Part shown: piece after piece, positions 36,690 to 50,400 of the stretch
Position numbering within the stretch: position 1 is the stretch's first letter
Layout: every line of letters starts with the position of its first letter
NCBI RefSeq assembly: GCF_001039355.2
Contig: NW_019775747.1
Coordinates: 1 to 64,000 of the forward strand
DNA: 64,000 nucleotides
Source: Lingula anatina
Taxonomy: Eukaryota > Brachiopoda > Lingulata > Lingulida > Lingulidae
Direction: 5' to 3'
Program-made: the position numbers and the translations under genes
The notes under the pieces: model-generated
Databases searched by the model: none
Told to the model about the DNA's origin: nothing
Seen by the model: the letters and a program-made list of their open reading frames with translations, nothing else

Positions 36690-38070
36690 ACATTCAGATT
36701 ACTAGTATTGGTTAACATTCTCTTCAGCAATTCCAACAAATCTTATCCAGATACCTGGACAACAACTTAATGTCTATCAAAACTTGTTCAGTCACCATCA
36801 ATATGGTTTATCCTTTACAGAGACCACGGACATTCTTCTAGCCTATTGCTTAGGTTCGGCTAACATCTATATGTATTTTTTAACTTGTTTCATAAAGATC
36901 AGACTGAAAATGTTGGTTAAGTTTTCTAAAATGTATTTCTCTCTGTTGTATTTACTATAAATCTCTTTCCCTGCAATCAACTTGTCACTAATTCATTTTC
37001 AAACACTTAATTTTTTTACCAGCCTGCTTGAGTTTGCTGGCAGAAATTGTTGATGAATAGCAATCACAAGCCACGCAGCAATAGCTGCATCTGTAATCCT
37101 GCAGGAGCAGCTTTATGTAAAGACACTGATACATTAATTACAGCCTCAAGGTATCAAGTTCTGCTAAGTGGCATGCTAAAGCAGGACTTGTACATCTTAA
37201 ATTGGCTTCATTATACGAACCAAAAACCTTCTCCATTGTTCTAAAATGACTACAGACAGAAGGAAACAGATCATTACATGTTGTTTGTGAGTCTTGGACC
37301 AATTGTCCAAAAAACAAGCAAAATTCCATCTGGACTGAAGACATGCAGTGTTTACAATTTCTCTCCATGAAAAAACTGCATCTTTCCTATTTTAGGAAAT
37401 CTTAAAATATAAATAGTACTTTGCTGTTGCATACTGCAATAATTACAATAATAATTTCTGCACATATACGTATTGAAAATATATAGTTTTTTTTTCACCT
37501 GGTGATGTGTATATACAATGATGTAGTAACCCACACTTTGTGGGGATGATAATACGGTAAATTTTCTGTACAGTCACAAACCTGGTCTAGGTTTGTATGA
37601 ACCTCGGACACAAAGCAGTCAGTCTATTTCACTGCAGAACTCTCAGAGTGACAGTTTGTGTTTTGCAGACTTCAGCTGTCCATGAGGACACCTTGCTTTG
37701 GTGACATCTGTCTCTGCGTACACATGTGACACCACAGCTGTTTATACAAACATGCCACTGCATGTCATACTACCATTGCAAGCGTTTTCTTCACAGCCAC
37801 TCTACTGTTCAAATTCCTCCTGAACACAAGAATGCAAAGTGCATGTCCATTCCAACTTCAGCTGGAGAAATGTTGGTTTTGTCCACCACTCCAGTCCCCA
37901 ACACTGTGCTGTACCTGGCTACCACTGGCTGCACTCAGACCCTGCATTGGTCAATCACTACTGGACACAATGCCCTGCAAACTGACCAGCCAATGATCAG
38001 AGAGGAGATATTTTTAACTATAGCACCATGATCTGGGTTCAAAAACCTTGGGAGTTTCTCATCTGTGGTG

Positions 38071-38089
38071 TCACAACTCCATCTCCGAC
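38071..38089 (-). CDS. RASGEF1: RASGEF1 terminal coding exon 21 (residues 477-482)
   Basis: After acceptor TTTTTACTCTAG, 19 nt complete Lys and encode SEMEL and a stop. Phase 2 fits exon 20, and the total becomes a whole number of codons. Vertebrate RASGEF1 has a similar short tail after the same junction. The exon is too short to be certain. Confidence 0.55.
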
Positions 38090-38680
38090 CTAGAGTAAAA
38101 AATTGTTTAAAAAAATTAAGATATACCTGTATTAAATTTAACAGATAAAAATCATAATATCAAAGACATTTCTTTTTTTATTAAAATGAAAACCCCTCCA
38201 AATGACTAAATCCATAAGAATACCTAGCAACAAAAATGGCATATGTGATATGAACACCAATAAATCAATAATATTGAAATAAATCAGAATTTAATGAAGA
38301 GTCTAGTCATGTCTTTTGAAAGGCATCCATATTGTGTTGCTATGCTTCCGCCCAATATTTTGTGGTATTTTTGATGTGTGTCTACATGGTAATAAATGCC
38401 ACAGTTTATAGTTTGAAGGTCAACCCTACATGGCTTTCTTGCATAAAACACAGATAAGATAATTTGCTTCCTGGTTAACATTGGATTGGTAAAGCACCAT
38501 TAATCCTTAGAAGAATGTTGAATATCTAAGGAAATTTAGTATAAAGGCCTACTTAAACCTTACTGAAAATGCATGCATCTTTTCTACACACTTACAACCA
38601 CTAAATAATGTGTAATGGTACATAAAAAATAGCAGCAATTGTTTAAAAAATCATCAACACTAAATAAAGGGATACATATA

Positions 38681-38746
<66 letters not shown>

Positions 38747-41700
38747 CCAGTTTTTTATTAGGACTTGAGAATTACACAGAAGAGAGACTCCAGTTTTTTT
38801 TATTAGGACTTGGGAATTACACAGATTAACAGCAGGTGTCTTTAAAGAATCAAGGACAAGTGTGTTATGCACATCAAAAAATTGATAAATATCTCTCTGA
38901 CTTATTACCCTGTTGTTACAAATTAACTTCAAACCAGGAAGACATACCAAAATAGATACAAAGCCAATTTTGCTCTTGTCAAGAATTTTTAAAAAAACAT
39001 TTGCAGTCAACCAGGAAGACATTTTCCAAAGCCATTTGTAAACAGTTCATTATCCTGATAAAAAGTGGCACTCAATGTATTTATCAGAAATCAGGAAGGG
39101 GGGAGGGTTAGCCCTTGTCACAGTAAAAATGACGTCTGTCTTATGCACTACTAATGTTTTATTCTTTGTAAGAGAACCCAAACATCTGGAAATAATATGT
39201 GAAAAGAAATCAGGTCAACCCATTCACCCTATAAGGAATGTAGACAACAACTGAAATTGTGGGTCTTTTTAACAATAGGTTGTCTGGGGTCTATAGAAAT
39301 TCTGTTCACTCAAAAGCCCTTCCTTCTTCCTTTTTACAGTATTTATCAAAAGTTATTACTCACTTGACATTTTTGTATCTCTCTTTCTCATAACTGTTCT
39401 CTGGCGGTTCACATTCAAAAGATGCTAATGACAGGGCTGTAAATAAAAAATCCAATAACGCACATAAAGATAATGATTAGAAATATCATTGCCATGATAA
39501 ACTAACAGTGTTTGCACCAAGCTTATACACATCAAAACACTTGTTTAAATTTTCTTTTCTTTTCTTTTCAGTGCTCCTCTGTGGTTCTATACAGGCAATA
39601 AATATAATTATTCCTTATGTTACAGCCATCAGTATAAATCCTTCAATATTTCACTATTAGTTCTTGTTCAAAATACATTTACATTTTTTTTGGTCATTAA
39701 ACCAAATCTTTTTTCAACCTGTTCTATTTCACTGGTATAAGCTATCTTTTTTAGTATTTTACTGACAAAATCTTGTAACACAAGTGTATCAACTCAAGTC
39801 TGTATTACAAAGCATGACACAAGTATAAGCTGCAACAACTGATGTGTCTTACTTAATTCTTCAATATTTGATCTGCTAGAATCAATATCAAGGCATTGGG
39901 TTATATGAAAATACAGTATCCTTATTCTTTATAAAATGCAAAATAAATGAGCAACTGTAACAAGAAATGTGAACCAAAAGTTAACTTTAAAATGTTTGCG
40001 CAACCCAAGGACATTTTAAAAGGCAGATAATTCAATACACACAAATCATTCTTCTTGTCTCAGGAGTCAGTACTAAATGTTTTAATAATGCTCTTATTAT
40101 ATCAAAAGTGGCTGGCAAGTGATGATGGTTGCTTAGAGAAGAAGTTAAATATTCAGTGACCCATGTGGAAAGTATACTTACAGTTTTCTGAGAAGACTGG
40201 ATTTGTCAGAACATAATTCAACACATGACTCTGTCTTTCAAAGGGGCACTGCAACAAGAAATCACACTGACTTGTGATCACTTTCAAAACCACTGACAAT
40301 GAAAGCAAAAACGGATCCAGATGCTGAAGATATTTAAATGAAAGCTCACATATGACTTCCTGTTAGGCGACAAGAGTAATGGCATGCATATCTGTGATTA
40401 GTAAATTAGAAAATTGTAAGTTTTTACAGGGGTTATTAACAACAGATATTCCAGCTATGGACTTGAATGTGTCAAATGAGCACTGGAACACAAAATCACC
40501 CAATTAGAGATTTCTTTCGCCTTACACTGCTTTAAATCACATGTCTTCAAAAACTAGGCTGAGGTTATAAATGGATACAGCTAAAACAATAACATCATCC
40601 TTGTATCAATTCATGGTGCATGCATATTTTCTGCTCTGACAAATTATGAAATCAAACTTTATTCAAATATACAAGACAAATGTANCCGCAGAATGATTGT
40701 CAACACCAGTCAGAAGGTCATTTTTTATTCTCAGAAGAGCAAGCTCAGTGTTATGTTTTGCTTTATAAGCCGATTGCATTTGTTCCACCAAGTTATTCTG
40801 TTTTAGATGGTCAAATAGCCTCGTTGCCATGACTCTTTCAACCACCTTTGACAAGAAAGAAAGATTACTCACAGGTCTATAGTGATTAAAGACATTATGA
40901 TCCAAATTATTCTTTTTCAGAAGAGGTTTGATTACTGCCGTTTGAATGAGTCTGGAAATATTCCCTCTTTAAAGCATAAGTTCACCAGTTCTGTGATAGG
41001 ATTTATGACAGTTGGTAGAATCTGGGTCAGCAATGTTGTTGGGATGGGGTCTAAAGAACATGATGTCTTTTTTGAACTCGTAATGATTTTTGAGACTTCG
41101 GTTACAGTTGTCACACTGAACGCAGAGAGAGTGGATACTGGCCTCGGTAGAAGTTCGGTTATAGGTGGATGTGATGGACTTGATACTGTGTCCTCCAATA
41201 ATGACAGATCATCATATATCTTGCCAATCTTTGCAGTATAGAATTTACTCATGCTATTGGTAAGGTCTTTTAGAGATTCGCAGTCAGGGTGAGATGTCAT
41301 ATCACCCTGACAAAAATCATAATATCAAAGACATTTCTTTTTTTATTAAAATGAAAACCCCTCCAAATGACTAAATCCATAAGAATACCTAGCAACAAAA
41401 ATGGCATATGTGATATGAACACCAATAAATCAATAATATTGAAATAAATCAGAATTTAATGAAGAGTCTAGTCATGTCTTTTGAAAGGCATCCATATTGT
41501 GTTGCTATGCTTCCGCCCAATATTTTGTGGTATTTTTGATATGTGTCTACATGGTAATAAATGCCACAGTTTATAGTTTGAAGGTCAACCCTACATGGCT
41601 TTCTTGCATAAAACACAGATAAGATAATTTGCTTCCTGGTTAACATTGGATTGGTAAAGCACCATTAATCCTTAGAAGAATGTTGAATATCTAAGGAAAT

Positions 41701-41847
41701 TTAGTATAAAGGCCTACTTTAACCTTACTGAAAATGCATGCATCTTTTCTACACACTTACAACCACTAAATAATGTGTAATGGTACATAAAAAATAGCAG
41801 CAATTGTTTAAAAAAAATCATCAACACTAAATAAAGGGATACATATA

Positions 41848-41879
<32 letters not shown>

Positions 41880-44800
41880 GAGAGAGAGAGAGAGAGACTC
41901 CAGTTTTTTATTAGGACTTGAGAATTACACAGAAGAGAGACTCCAGTTTTTTTATTAGGACTTGGGAATTACACAGATTAACAGCAGGTGTCTTTAAAGA
42001 ATCAAGGACAAGTGTGTTATGCACATCTAAAAATTGATAAATATCTCTCTGACTTATTACCCTGTTGTTACAAATTAACTTCAAACCAGGAAGACATACC
42101 AAAATAGATACAAAGCCAATTTTGCTCTTGTCAAAAATTTAAAAAAAAAACATTTGCAGTCAACCAGGAAGACATTTTCCAAAGCCATTTGTAAACAGTT
42201 CATTATCCTGATAAAAAGTGGCACTCAATGTATTTATCAGAAATCAGGAAGGGGGGGAGGGTTAGCCCTTGTCACAGTAAAAATGACGTCTGTCTTATGC
42301 ACTACTAATGTTTTATTCTTTGTAAGAGAACCCAAACATCTGGAAATAATATGTGAAAAGAAATCAGGTCAACCCATTCACCCTATAAGGAATGTAGACA
42401 ACAACTGAAATTGTGGGTCTTTTTAAGAATAGGTTGTCTGGGGTCTATAGAAATTCTGTTCACTCAAAAGCCCTTCCTTCTTCCTTTTTACAGTATTTAT
42501 CAAAAGTTATTACTCACTTGACATTTTTGTATCTCTCTTTCTCATAACTGTTCTCTGGCGGTTCACATTCAAAAGATGCTAATGACAGGGCTGTAAATAA
42601 AAAATCCAATAACGCACATAAAGATAATGATCAGAAATATCATTGCCATGATAAACTAACAATGTTTGCACCAAGCTTATACACATCAAAACACTTGAAA
42701 TTGTTTAAATTTTCTTTTCTTTTCTTTTCAGTGCTCCTCTGTGGTTCTATACAGGCAATAAATATAATTATTCCTTATGTTACAGCCATCAGTATAAATC
42801 CTTCAATATTTCACTATTAGTTCTTGTTCAAAATACATTTACATTTTTTTTTGGTCATTAAACCAAATCTTTTTTCAACCTGTTCTATTTCACTGGTATA
42901 AGCTATCTTTTTTAGTATTTTACTGACAAAATCTTGTAACACAAGTGTATCAACTCAAGTCTGTATTACAAAGCATGACACAAGTATAAGCTGCAACAAC
43001 TGATGTGTCTTACTTAATTCTTCAATATTTGATCTGCTAGAATCAATATCAAGGCATTGGGTTATATGAAAATACAGTATCCTTATTCTTTATAAAATGC
43101 AAAATAAATGAGCAACTGTAACAAGAAATGTGAACCAAAAGTGAACTTTAAAATGTTTGCGCAACCCAAGGACATTTTAAAAGGCAGATAATTCAAAACA
43201 CACAAATCATTCTTCTTGTCTCAGGAGTCAGTACTAAATGTTTTAATAATGCTCTTATTATATCAAAAGTGGCTGGCAAGTGATGATGGTTGCTTAGAGA
43301 AGAAGTTAAATATTCAGTGACCCATGTGGAAAGTATACTTACAGTTTTCTGAGAAGACTGGATTTGTCAGAACATAATTCAACACATGACTCTGTCTTTC
43401 AAAGGGGCACTGCAACAAGAAATCACACTGACTTGTGATCACTTTCAAAACCACTGACAATGAAAGCAAAAACGGATCCAGATGCTGAAGATATTTAAAG
43501 GGATAATAACTCTTCGTTTTGGCCAAAAAATGCATTTTCCTGGAGTAAACAACAATTTTCCCATACTTACCAATGGTTAATGAATCCATTTTTACATTCA
43601 AAGTTAGTCCCTGGTTTTTTTCTATAAAGTATTGTTTTTTGTTAAAATCTCTTAAGAGATTATAACAGAGTATAGCCATCAATGGCGGTCACGTGGTCTG
43701 ACGACAAGCTCAAATATAAGAATAATAGCTATAACTGCCGTTGTTGTGGTAAAACAGAATATATTATATTTCTATGAGTTATTCACTATGTTTTTATTGT
43801 GAAATATAGATCTCATACGAAGAGTTATTATCCCTTTAAATGAAAGCTCACATATGACTTCCTGTTAGGCGACAAGAGTAATGGCATGCATATCTGTGAT
43901 TAGTAAATTAGAAAATTGTAAGTTTTTACAGGGGTTATTAACAACAGATATTCCAGCTATGGACTTGAATTTGTCAAATGAGCACTGGAACACAAAATCA
44001 CCCAATTAGAGATTTCTTTCGCCTTACACTGCTTTAAATCACATGTCTTCAAAAACTAGGCTGAGGTTATAAATGGATACAGCTAAAACAATAACATCAT
44101 CCTTGTATCAATTCATGGTGCATGCATATTTTCTGCTCTGACAAATTATGAAATCAAACTTTATTCAAATATACAAGACAAATGTGTAGCAGTCACGGCA
44201 TGAAGTTCACAGACAGCATCAAATCCCTTTGGCAACATGCAATATTGATAAGGAGAATCTAACATGATAATTTTAAACTACGAAACAAGTGGCCTAATCT
44301 GATGTTTCCAAGGAGATATCCAAACAGGGTATAAAGCATCAGCACAAAACAGAACTTTTTATGACTGATAATACCTATACTTATATACGTCTGGATTACG
44401 TTATATTAACATTCAGATAAAGATTATATATATAGGCACCTAACTTGTTTTTCAATTTCATCTTTTTTAATGAAAAGAAAATCTACACAAACACACACAA
44501 AAATAACATTACGAATTACAAAAATGAAATGGGGAAAAACTATATGCACACAATCCCAAGGCAGCTGCGACTTTCGGTGAACTTATCTTTTGTCAACCAG
44601 TGTCATTTATGATCATTTAACGGCTGCAGTGCATATATTGTCTGAGTTGCATATGGCTATAAAATGATAGGACCAGAGGAACTAGTATAACACACCTGGC
44701 CAGGACTACCACGCATTACAATAACTGTTAAAAAGTTCAGAAGGTGACAGACAGACTTGATAGCCATAGATAAAGCAGTTTGTGCAATTTGAGCTATTAA

Positions 44801-47409
44801 TATGATCAAAATTTAAATAATAGATAAACTTGATTAAGGGCAAATTATCAATCAATACATATATTTTTACTTTTTATACCATTTAACTTCAAAGATGGAA
44901 GAGCAATAAAAATCAGTTTTTGCACTCTGAACTATTACTATGTCCACACTTGACTTGATACATTCAAATAAGATATTCATTTACCTCAACTTGCTTCCAC
45001 GTAATAAACTCGGTTATCTGTTTGGCCAGCTGCCAGAATTTCTGTAAATAAAAAAAAAAAAACAAACAAACAAAGGTTAAATGAGGTGTCTACTAATGAA
45101 GGTCTTTCTGTCCTTTACACAGAAACATATCACATACATCTTGCAATTATGGGCCTAGATATTTCCTTGCTTCATAATAACCCATGTGAAATATAGTATC
45201 ATTGAGCATTATTTAAGTCGTAATAATAGGTCTAGATATTTCCTGGCTTGACAACAACCCATATTAGATATAGTATCATTTAGCATAATTTTAGTCCAAC
45301 TTAATCCACATACTGAACACCTTATTCATTATAAACTGAAATGATGTATATGAACAGTCATATCTAAAAACAAAATTCTAATTTCCGAAATGGTGTGAAG
45401 CATGTTAGCAACAAACAAGAAGCTTCCTTTCAGTAAATATGGGAAACCATATATATATATATATATATATTTTTTTTTTTTTTGGTATAACTAAAGCAAG
45501 AACAAAACCCACTTTGCACCAAACCACATTTAAAGGTTTTACCATGAAAAACACCCTTTACCTCAAGGCTACAGCTTCTAGCTATCATCAAAAATTTGGC
45601 TACACTGTAGCACATCAACACTGTTCTAAATAATGCATCTTTTACAATACATGCCACCATGAGAATTAACACTGCACTATATACATCATAGCAGCCTATG
45701 TTTATTTTTGAATTATCAGATGTGATTAACTAATGCAGAATAAAATTGGATCCTTTTAAATGTTTTTTTTTCTGGTTGAGGTTATCTATATGAGCAATAT
45801 GAGTCAAATATAAGTCAACTTTGAGAGCCAGACATTACAATTATAACAGATGAACAAGCTCAAGCTCTGACTCCATTGTGATCACTGCCAAGATAGCTCT
45901 GGCTGATGAATCATTTTACTAAAAAGAGTCATTAGATTCCAATAGAAACTTATTGAAAAAATAATTAATATTTCAATAGGCGTGAATCTGACAAAATATT
46001 CAAAACTGTACTTCCGAGTTATCAAATTTCAATAAAGTTACTTAGCAATTCTGGGGCCAGTTTTGTAAAGCCATCATGTCCTAACAGTAGAAAGTTACAG
46101 TAGAAACTCATTGACTTAGTTATTATCTTTACATTGTTTCCTAAAAACAGAGATTTGGATGGTAACCTCTGTAAGAAGAAAATCTTAGCTAACAATGGTG
46201 TCATGATTAACATTTGAAAGCAAGAAAAGGTAAAAAGTCCAATAAAGGACTTAGACACATTAAATGAATAGTTAACCTCCAAAACGCGGACTTATTTTTT
46301 TTCTATTGCTCAAGGATATGCTTGATAATGGGTTCTGGGAATATGTGGGTATGTACTTTGAACTAACAGGTTCTGATACATTAACTAACATTAATTATTA
46401 ATATGATGTGTTTGCATTTCATGGTTTTTGCAGTTCTAAGTCAATAAACAAATTTGTGCTTGAGTTTCTTACTATATGCTCATGTCTTCTTTAATATAGC
46501 AGGTTTACAATTACAATTCATGCAACTGAAATCTCATTATTTATTGTTAATATCATGCATAATTTTCAGTCTTTGTCAATAAGTTCTACTTTGACAAAGA
46601 AGATTAGAATGTCAAGAAAAGAGGAAAACGTGTCCTCTTGTAACCTCATATCTCTGTTTCATTTTTGTAGCAGTTCATAGAAAATCCGATATTTTTTTCT
46701 CCAGATAAAAGGAAATCCTCTATAAGAGTGGAAATTCCTATCACTGTGTATTTTAGGTAAGAAAGCAGTCATAATGACAGAGCAATATGTAAGAAAATTA
46801 TTCCTAACTGCTCTCTTTCATATCTGCTCAAATACTTTCAATCTATTAAACATAATGTAGTTCACTCTCATTCCTTTCCACCTTGCAGCTATGATGGATA
46901 GGGCTGATTATGTTTGCTTGAGTATCTAAAACTAAGAGGGTAAACTCTGGTACAGTGGTTTACAATTAAAATCTTTCTTTAAAGAAAGACTTTATGTCAT
47001 CAATTTGTCATGATCCAGCTTGGAAGTCAGCCACTGTTATCACATCTGAGGTGCTGCAAGAGTGATCAGGACTACAGAGAAATGGGGGGAAAAAAGCTCA
47101 CAAAATCTGTCAGAACCTTGAGCCAGTGTTTATATGGTTTAATTTCATGAAAATTGATTTTTCCTGGACAGATGAATCACACCTAACAACAGAGAGGCAA
47201 AGTTCTGAAACCAAGCACTTCTGCAAAATGTATATAACCTAATTTGCAATGCACTTATGTTGTCACGCAAGTCTCTAAAGGACATCACAGTTTTAGTCAT
47301 CCCTTTACTTTAAATATATTTTAAAGATTATAATTTGGCTGTGTATACAAATAAAATCCATCATTTCTTTGTGCATTTTATTACGTTATATTCAGGCTCC
47401 TCATAGATA

Positions 47410-47443
<34 letters not shown>

Positions 47444-50400
47444 ATGCGTGCACACACATGCATTTTTTTATGTGCATGCATGCACACACAGTAAAAATAA
47501 GTCAAGGTCTAAATCAAACTATGACTGTACTGTATAACAGGAACCTTTATCATCTGTTTATCTAGCAAATGAAACCTACCTCGAAGTTGATATGACCATT
47601 TGGTAATCTGAAAAATAGATAAATAATGAATCAGTATACAGTTGAGTTACATGTGATACTACATTCAAATAAAACCATCACGGACTTTGCAGATATCCAG
47701 GCTTTAAAGACATTAGTAATCTAGACTGATGTTTATAAAAGCTTTGCAGTTAAAATTAGTCATGGAAGAAACGCATGAAAAATCAATAGTTGATGCAGAC
47801 TAGACATTATTGAGTAGACAGATAAAACGGCCTCGGCAAGATAATATGCCATCTTCACGCAGCAGACCGTAGACCTTTCAAATCCAAATATGAGTTTGAA
47901 TTTTTCTATTCTGGATTTGAACAGGCCCTGTTTGATACTAAAAATACATATTACACTAAACAAGTGGGTCAGCCCCTAAACAACAAAGTGAGATCCACTG
48001 TAAAATATGGACAGTTAGGAATATTTTAATGTTTGAATGCCTCTCTAAAAATCAACTATGGCAGAAGGGCAGTGACATAAAAGATGAAAAATATAAAGCT
48101 GTTTTCCCAGTACAACATACCTGTTGGCACATCCTTCATTTAGAAAATAAATGTCTTTCACAAGAAGACTGAAGAATGGAATGACTATCTGTAACAGAAT
48201 ATAAAGACCATTAAGTATAATTAATAAATTTCATTTACATAACACAATATATTTAAGAAGATTTATAGGGCCAGGTGGTAGATTAATACAAAAATAAGTA
48301 CAATACACATCAATGAAAATGAATTCTTTGGTACTTGAAACAGATTGCATATTCAAAAATTTTATATGATATCCTTGTAAAAATTGTAACCACAGGGGGC
48401 AGCACCTTACAGTGTCTTTTTGAGATCTCTTTATTCATATTATCATAGAACAATTTATACACATTTTTTTCTTTTTGAATCTATGTACTTTTAAGCAGTC
48501 CAAGCATCTTTTTACCTTTTCTGTATCATACCCTCCTTAAGTTAACAAACATATACAGTCCTGCTTATCTTATCTAAGTGGTGGTTGGCTGATAAATATT
48601 ATAAATATTCCACTTTTGATATATCTCAACAACACTCGAGCTGTGCAAAACTGGTACCATATCAAAGGTAGTAAAATGTTTATTTGTGCCAGCTAAGAGG
48701 CCAATTTAGGTTACAATCGCAGATAAAGATCAATAAATGTCATGCAATACATACTTATTATAACCATTTAGATTGTCCTATCATGTATTAGAAGTTATAC
48801 ATCCTGAATCACTGTAAGGGGTTTTCATTTTGTTATTCACCAGCCATACTGCGTGAGCGTTGGTCAAGAGTTTTAGAGCTCCTGACAATAATTAGGATTT
48901 CCAAGTTGACGATCAGGGCTCCGTAACTCGAAAGCATCACAAATTGCGACCAAGCGCAAGAGTCTCTATTCCATAACTCGGGATTTACTCGCCCCATTTA
49001 ATAGCCTTGAAATGAAAGGTGATATTGCTATCACAATTTGCGATGTTTTCGAGTTTTGAGTTAAAAACTGTAAAATCCTGTTTGAATTTGGCAAAAATAA
49101 AAGCAGTTTGAACTGGTCAAAAATTCATCAACCTCATTGGTTTCTATTAATGAGTCTTGTACTACTTAAGAAGGAGGAGATAAAAATAGCTAGTACAAAG
49201 CAAACCTGAAACTTACTAGTCATACATAAAGGGAACAACCCTATGACTACTAGAAAATTTACTTTCACTGTCATGTTCTTGTACAATTAGACCTATGCTA
49301 ACATAAAATATATTTGTTAAACCTTGAAGATAACCACACTTGGTTTGAGGAAGTAAAATTAAAAATTTTGCCTAATCATAAATGTTTCGAATCAATGGTT
49401 TGATTTGGCTAAAACATATCAGGATATCAGCTATTTGGCTACAATAAGATGTATAAAAGTGAGCCACCCTATTCAAGAAGTTTTTGTAGACCCACCTTTT
49501 CTCTCTCTTCCACAGCCCCCTCGCACCTCCATAAGGCTGCCTTCAGCGTAGACCTGTAACTACTGAAGTTGTTTGATGGATCCATTTGGTGCTGGAAAAT
49601 AAATATCAACCTGTTTGATACAGTTTTTATAAACTATGATACAACATTAAATTATACCACCTTTAATATTGACAGAGCAGAACAACAGTTTTCAAAACAT
49701 TTTTTGGGTCGAGTGGTGATTCATTTTAAGGGGCAAAAAATGCTAGTCTTACATCCTATTATAGATAATTCTGTATGTTTCATGTACTATACAGCACTGA
49801 AACCTGACAACGTTATGGTGCTTATGCATACATATCCATATAAACCAGATGTTCAAACAGCAGTTATGTGCGGGTTGATTACATATAGAAACTAAATGAA
49901 AAATTTACTTTAAGACAAAAGTGGTATGGTTACATTTTCACCTCATTTTACATCCGCAAGAGCAAATTTTTTTTTCTTTTTATGTGGAAAATCGATCAAA
50001 ATATTTATGTAAACATGAGCCAACCCCACATGCCATTCTTCAGACTAATTGTGGTGGTCTTACCTCAAGTATTTCAAACTTCTGTGTGTTGACTTTAGAC
50101 CACTGTGAAAAAAAGAAACATGTTGCATATAAATGCAATAATTTTTTTTAGAAAAAAAAGGAAATGCTTAATATTTTGACCCTAGCAAGGTTCTTTGCTC
50201 ATGTAATAGTAGTTCTAATATTGTTAACATACTTCAAATAAACAAATTAAAAATGTCCAGCCAGCCAGCTGATTTCATTAAAGAACGCCATACATCACTT
50301 CATGAAAATAAATCAGGTTCTTAATATAAAAAAGAATTATGATCAAAATAAGATTGCAAATGAAACAAAGCAATTTAAAAGTTATTAAGTTTGCTATCAA

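Larger units (their letters stand above)
38147..40683. repeat. RASGEF1 3' segment, duplicate copy A (2537 bp)
   Basis: Collinear with 41312-44185 at very high identity. It ends exactly at the N (40685). It lacks the 337-bp MITE, and the length difference between copies is 337 bp. Confidence 0.95.
41312..44185. repeat. RASGEF1 3' segment, duplicate copy B (2874 bp)
   Basis: Second copy of 38147-40683, carrying exons 19 and 20 plus a MITE. The gene continues upstream from this copy without a break. Confidence 0.95.

Noticed and set aside
38660-39022. 120-codon minus-strand frame with Ser-Leu repeats
   Set aside because: It is largely the translation of the GA microsatellite and lies within the intron after RASGEF1 exon 20.
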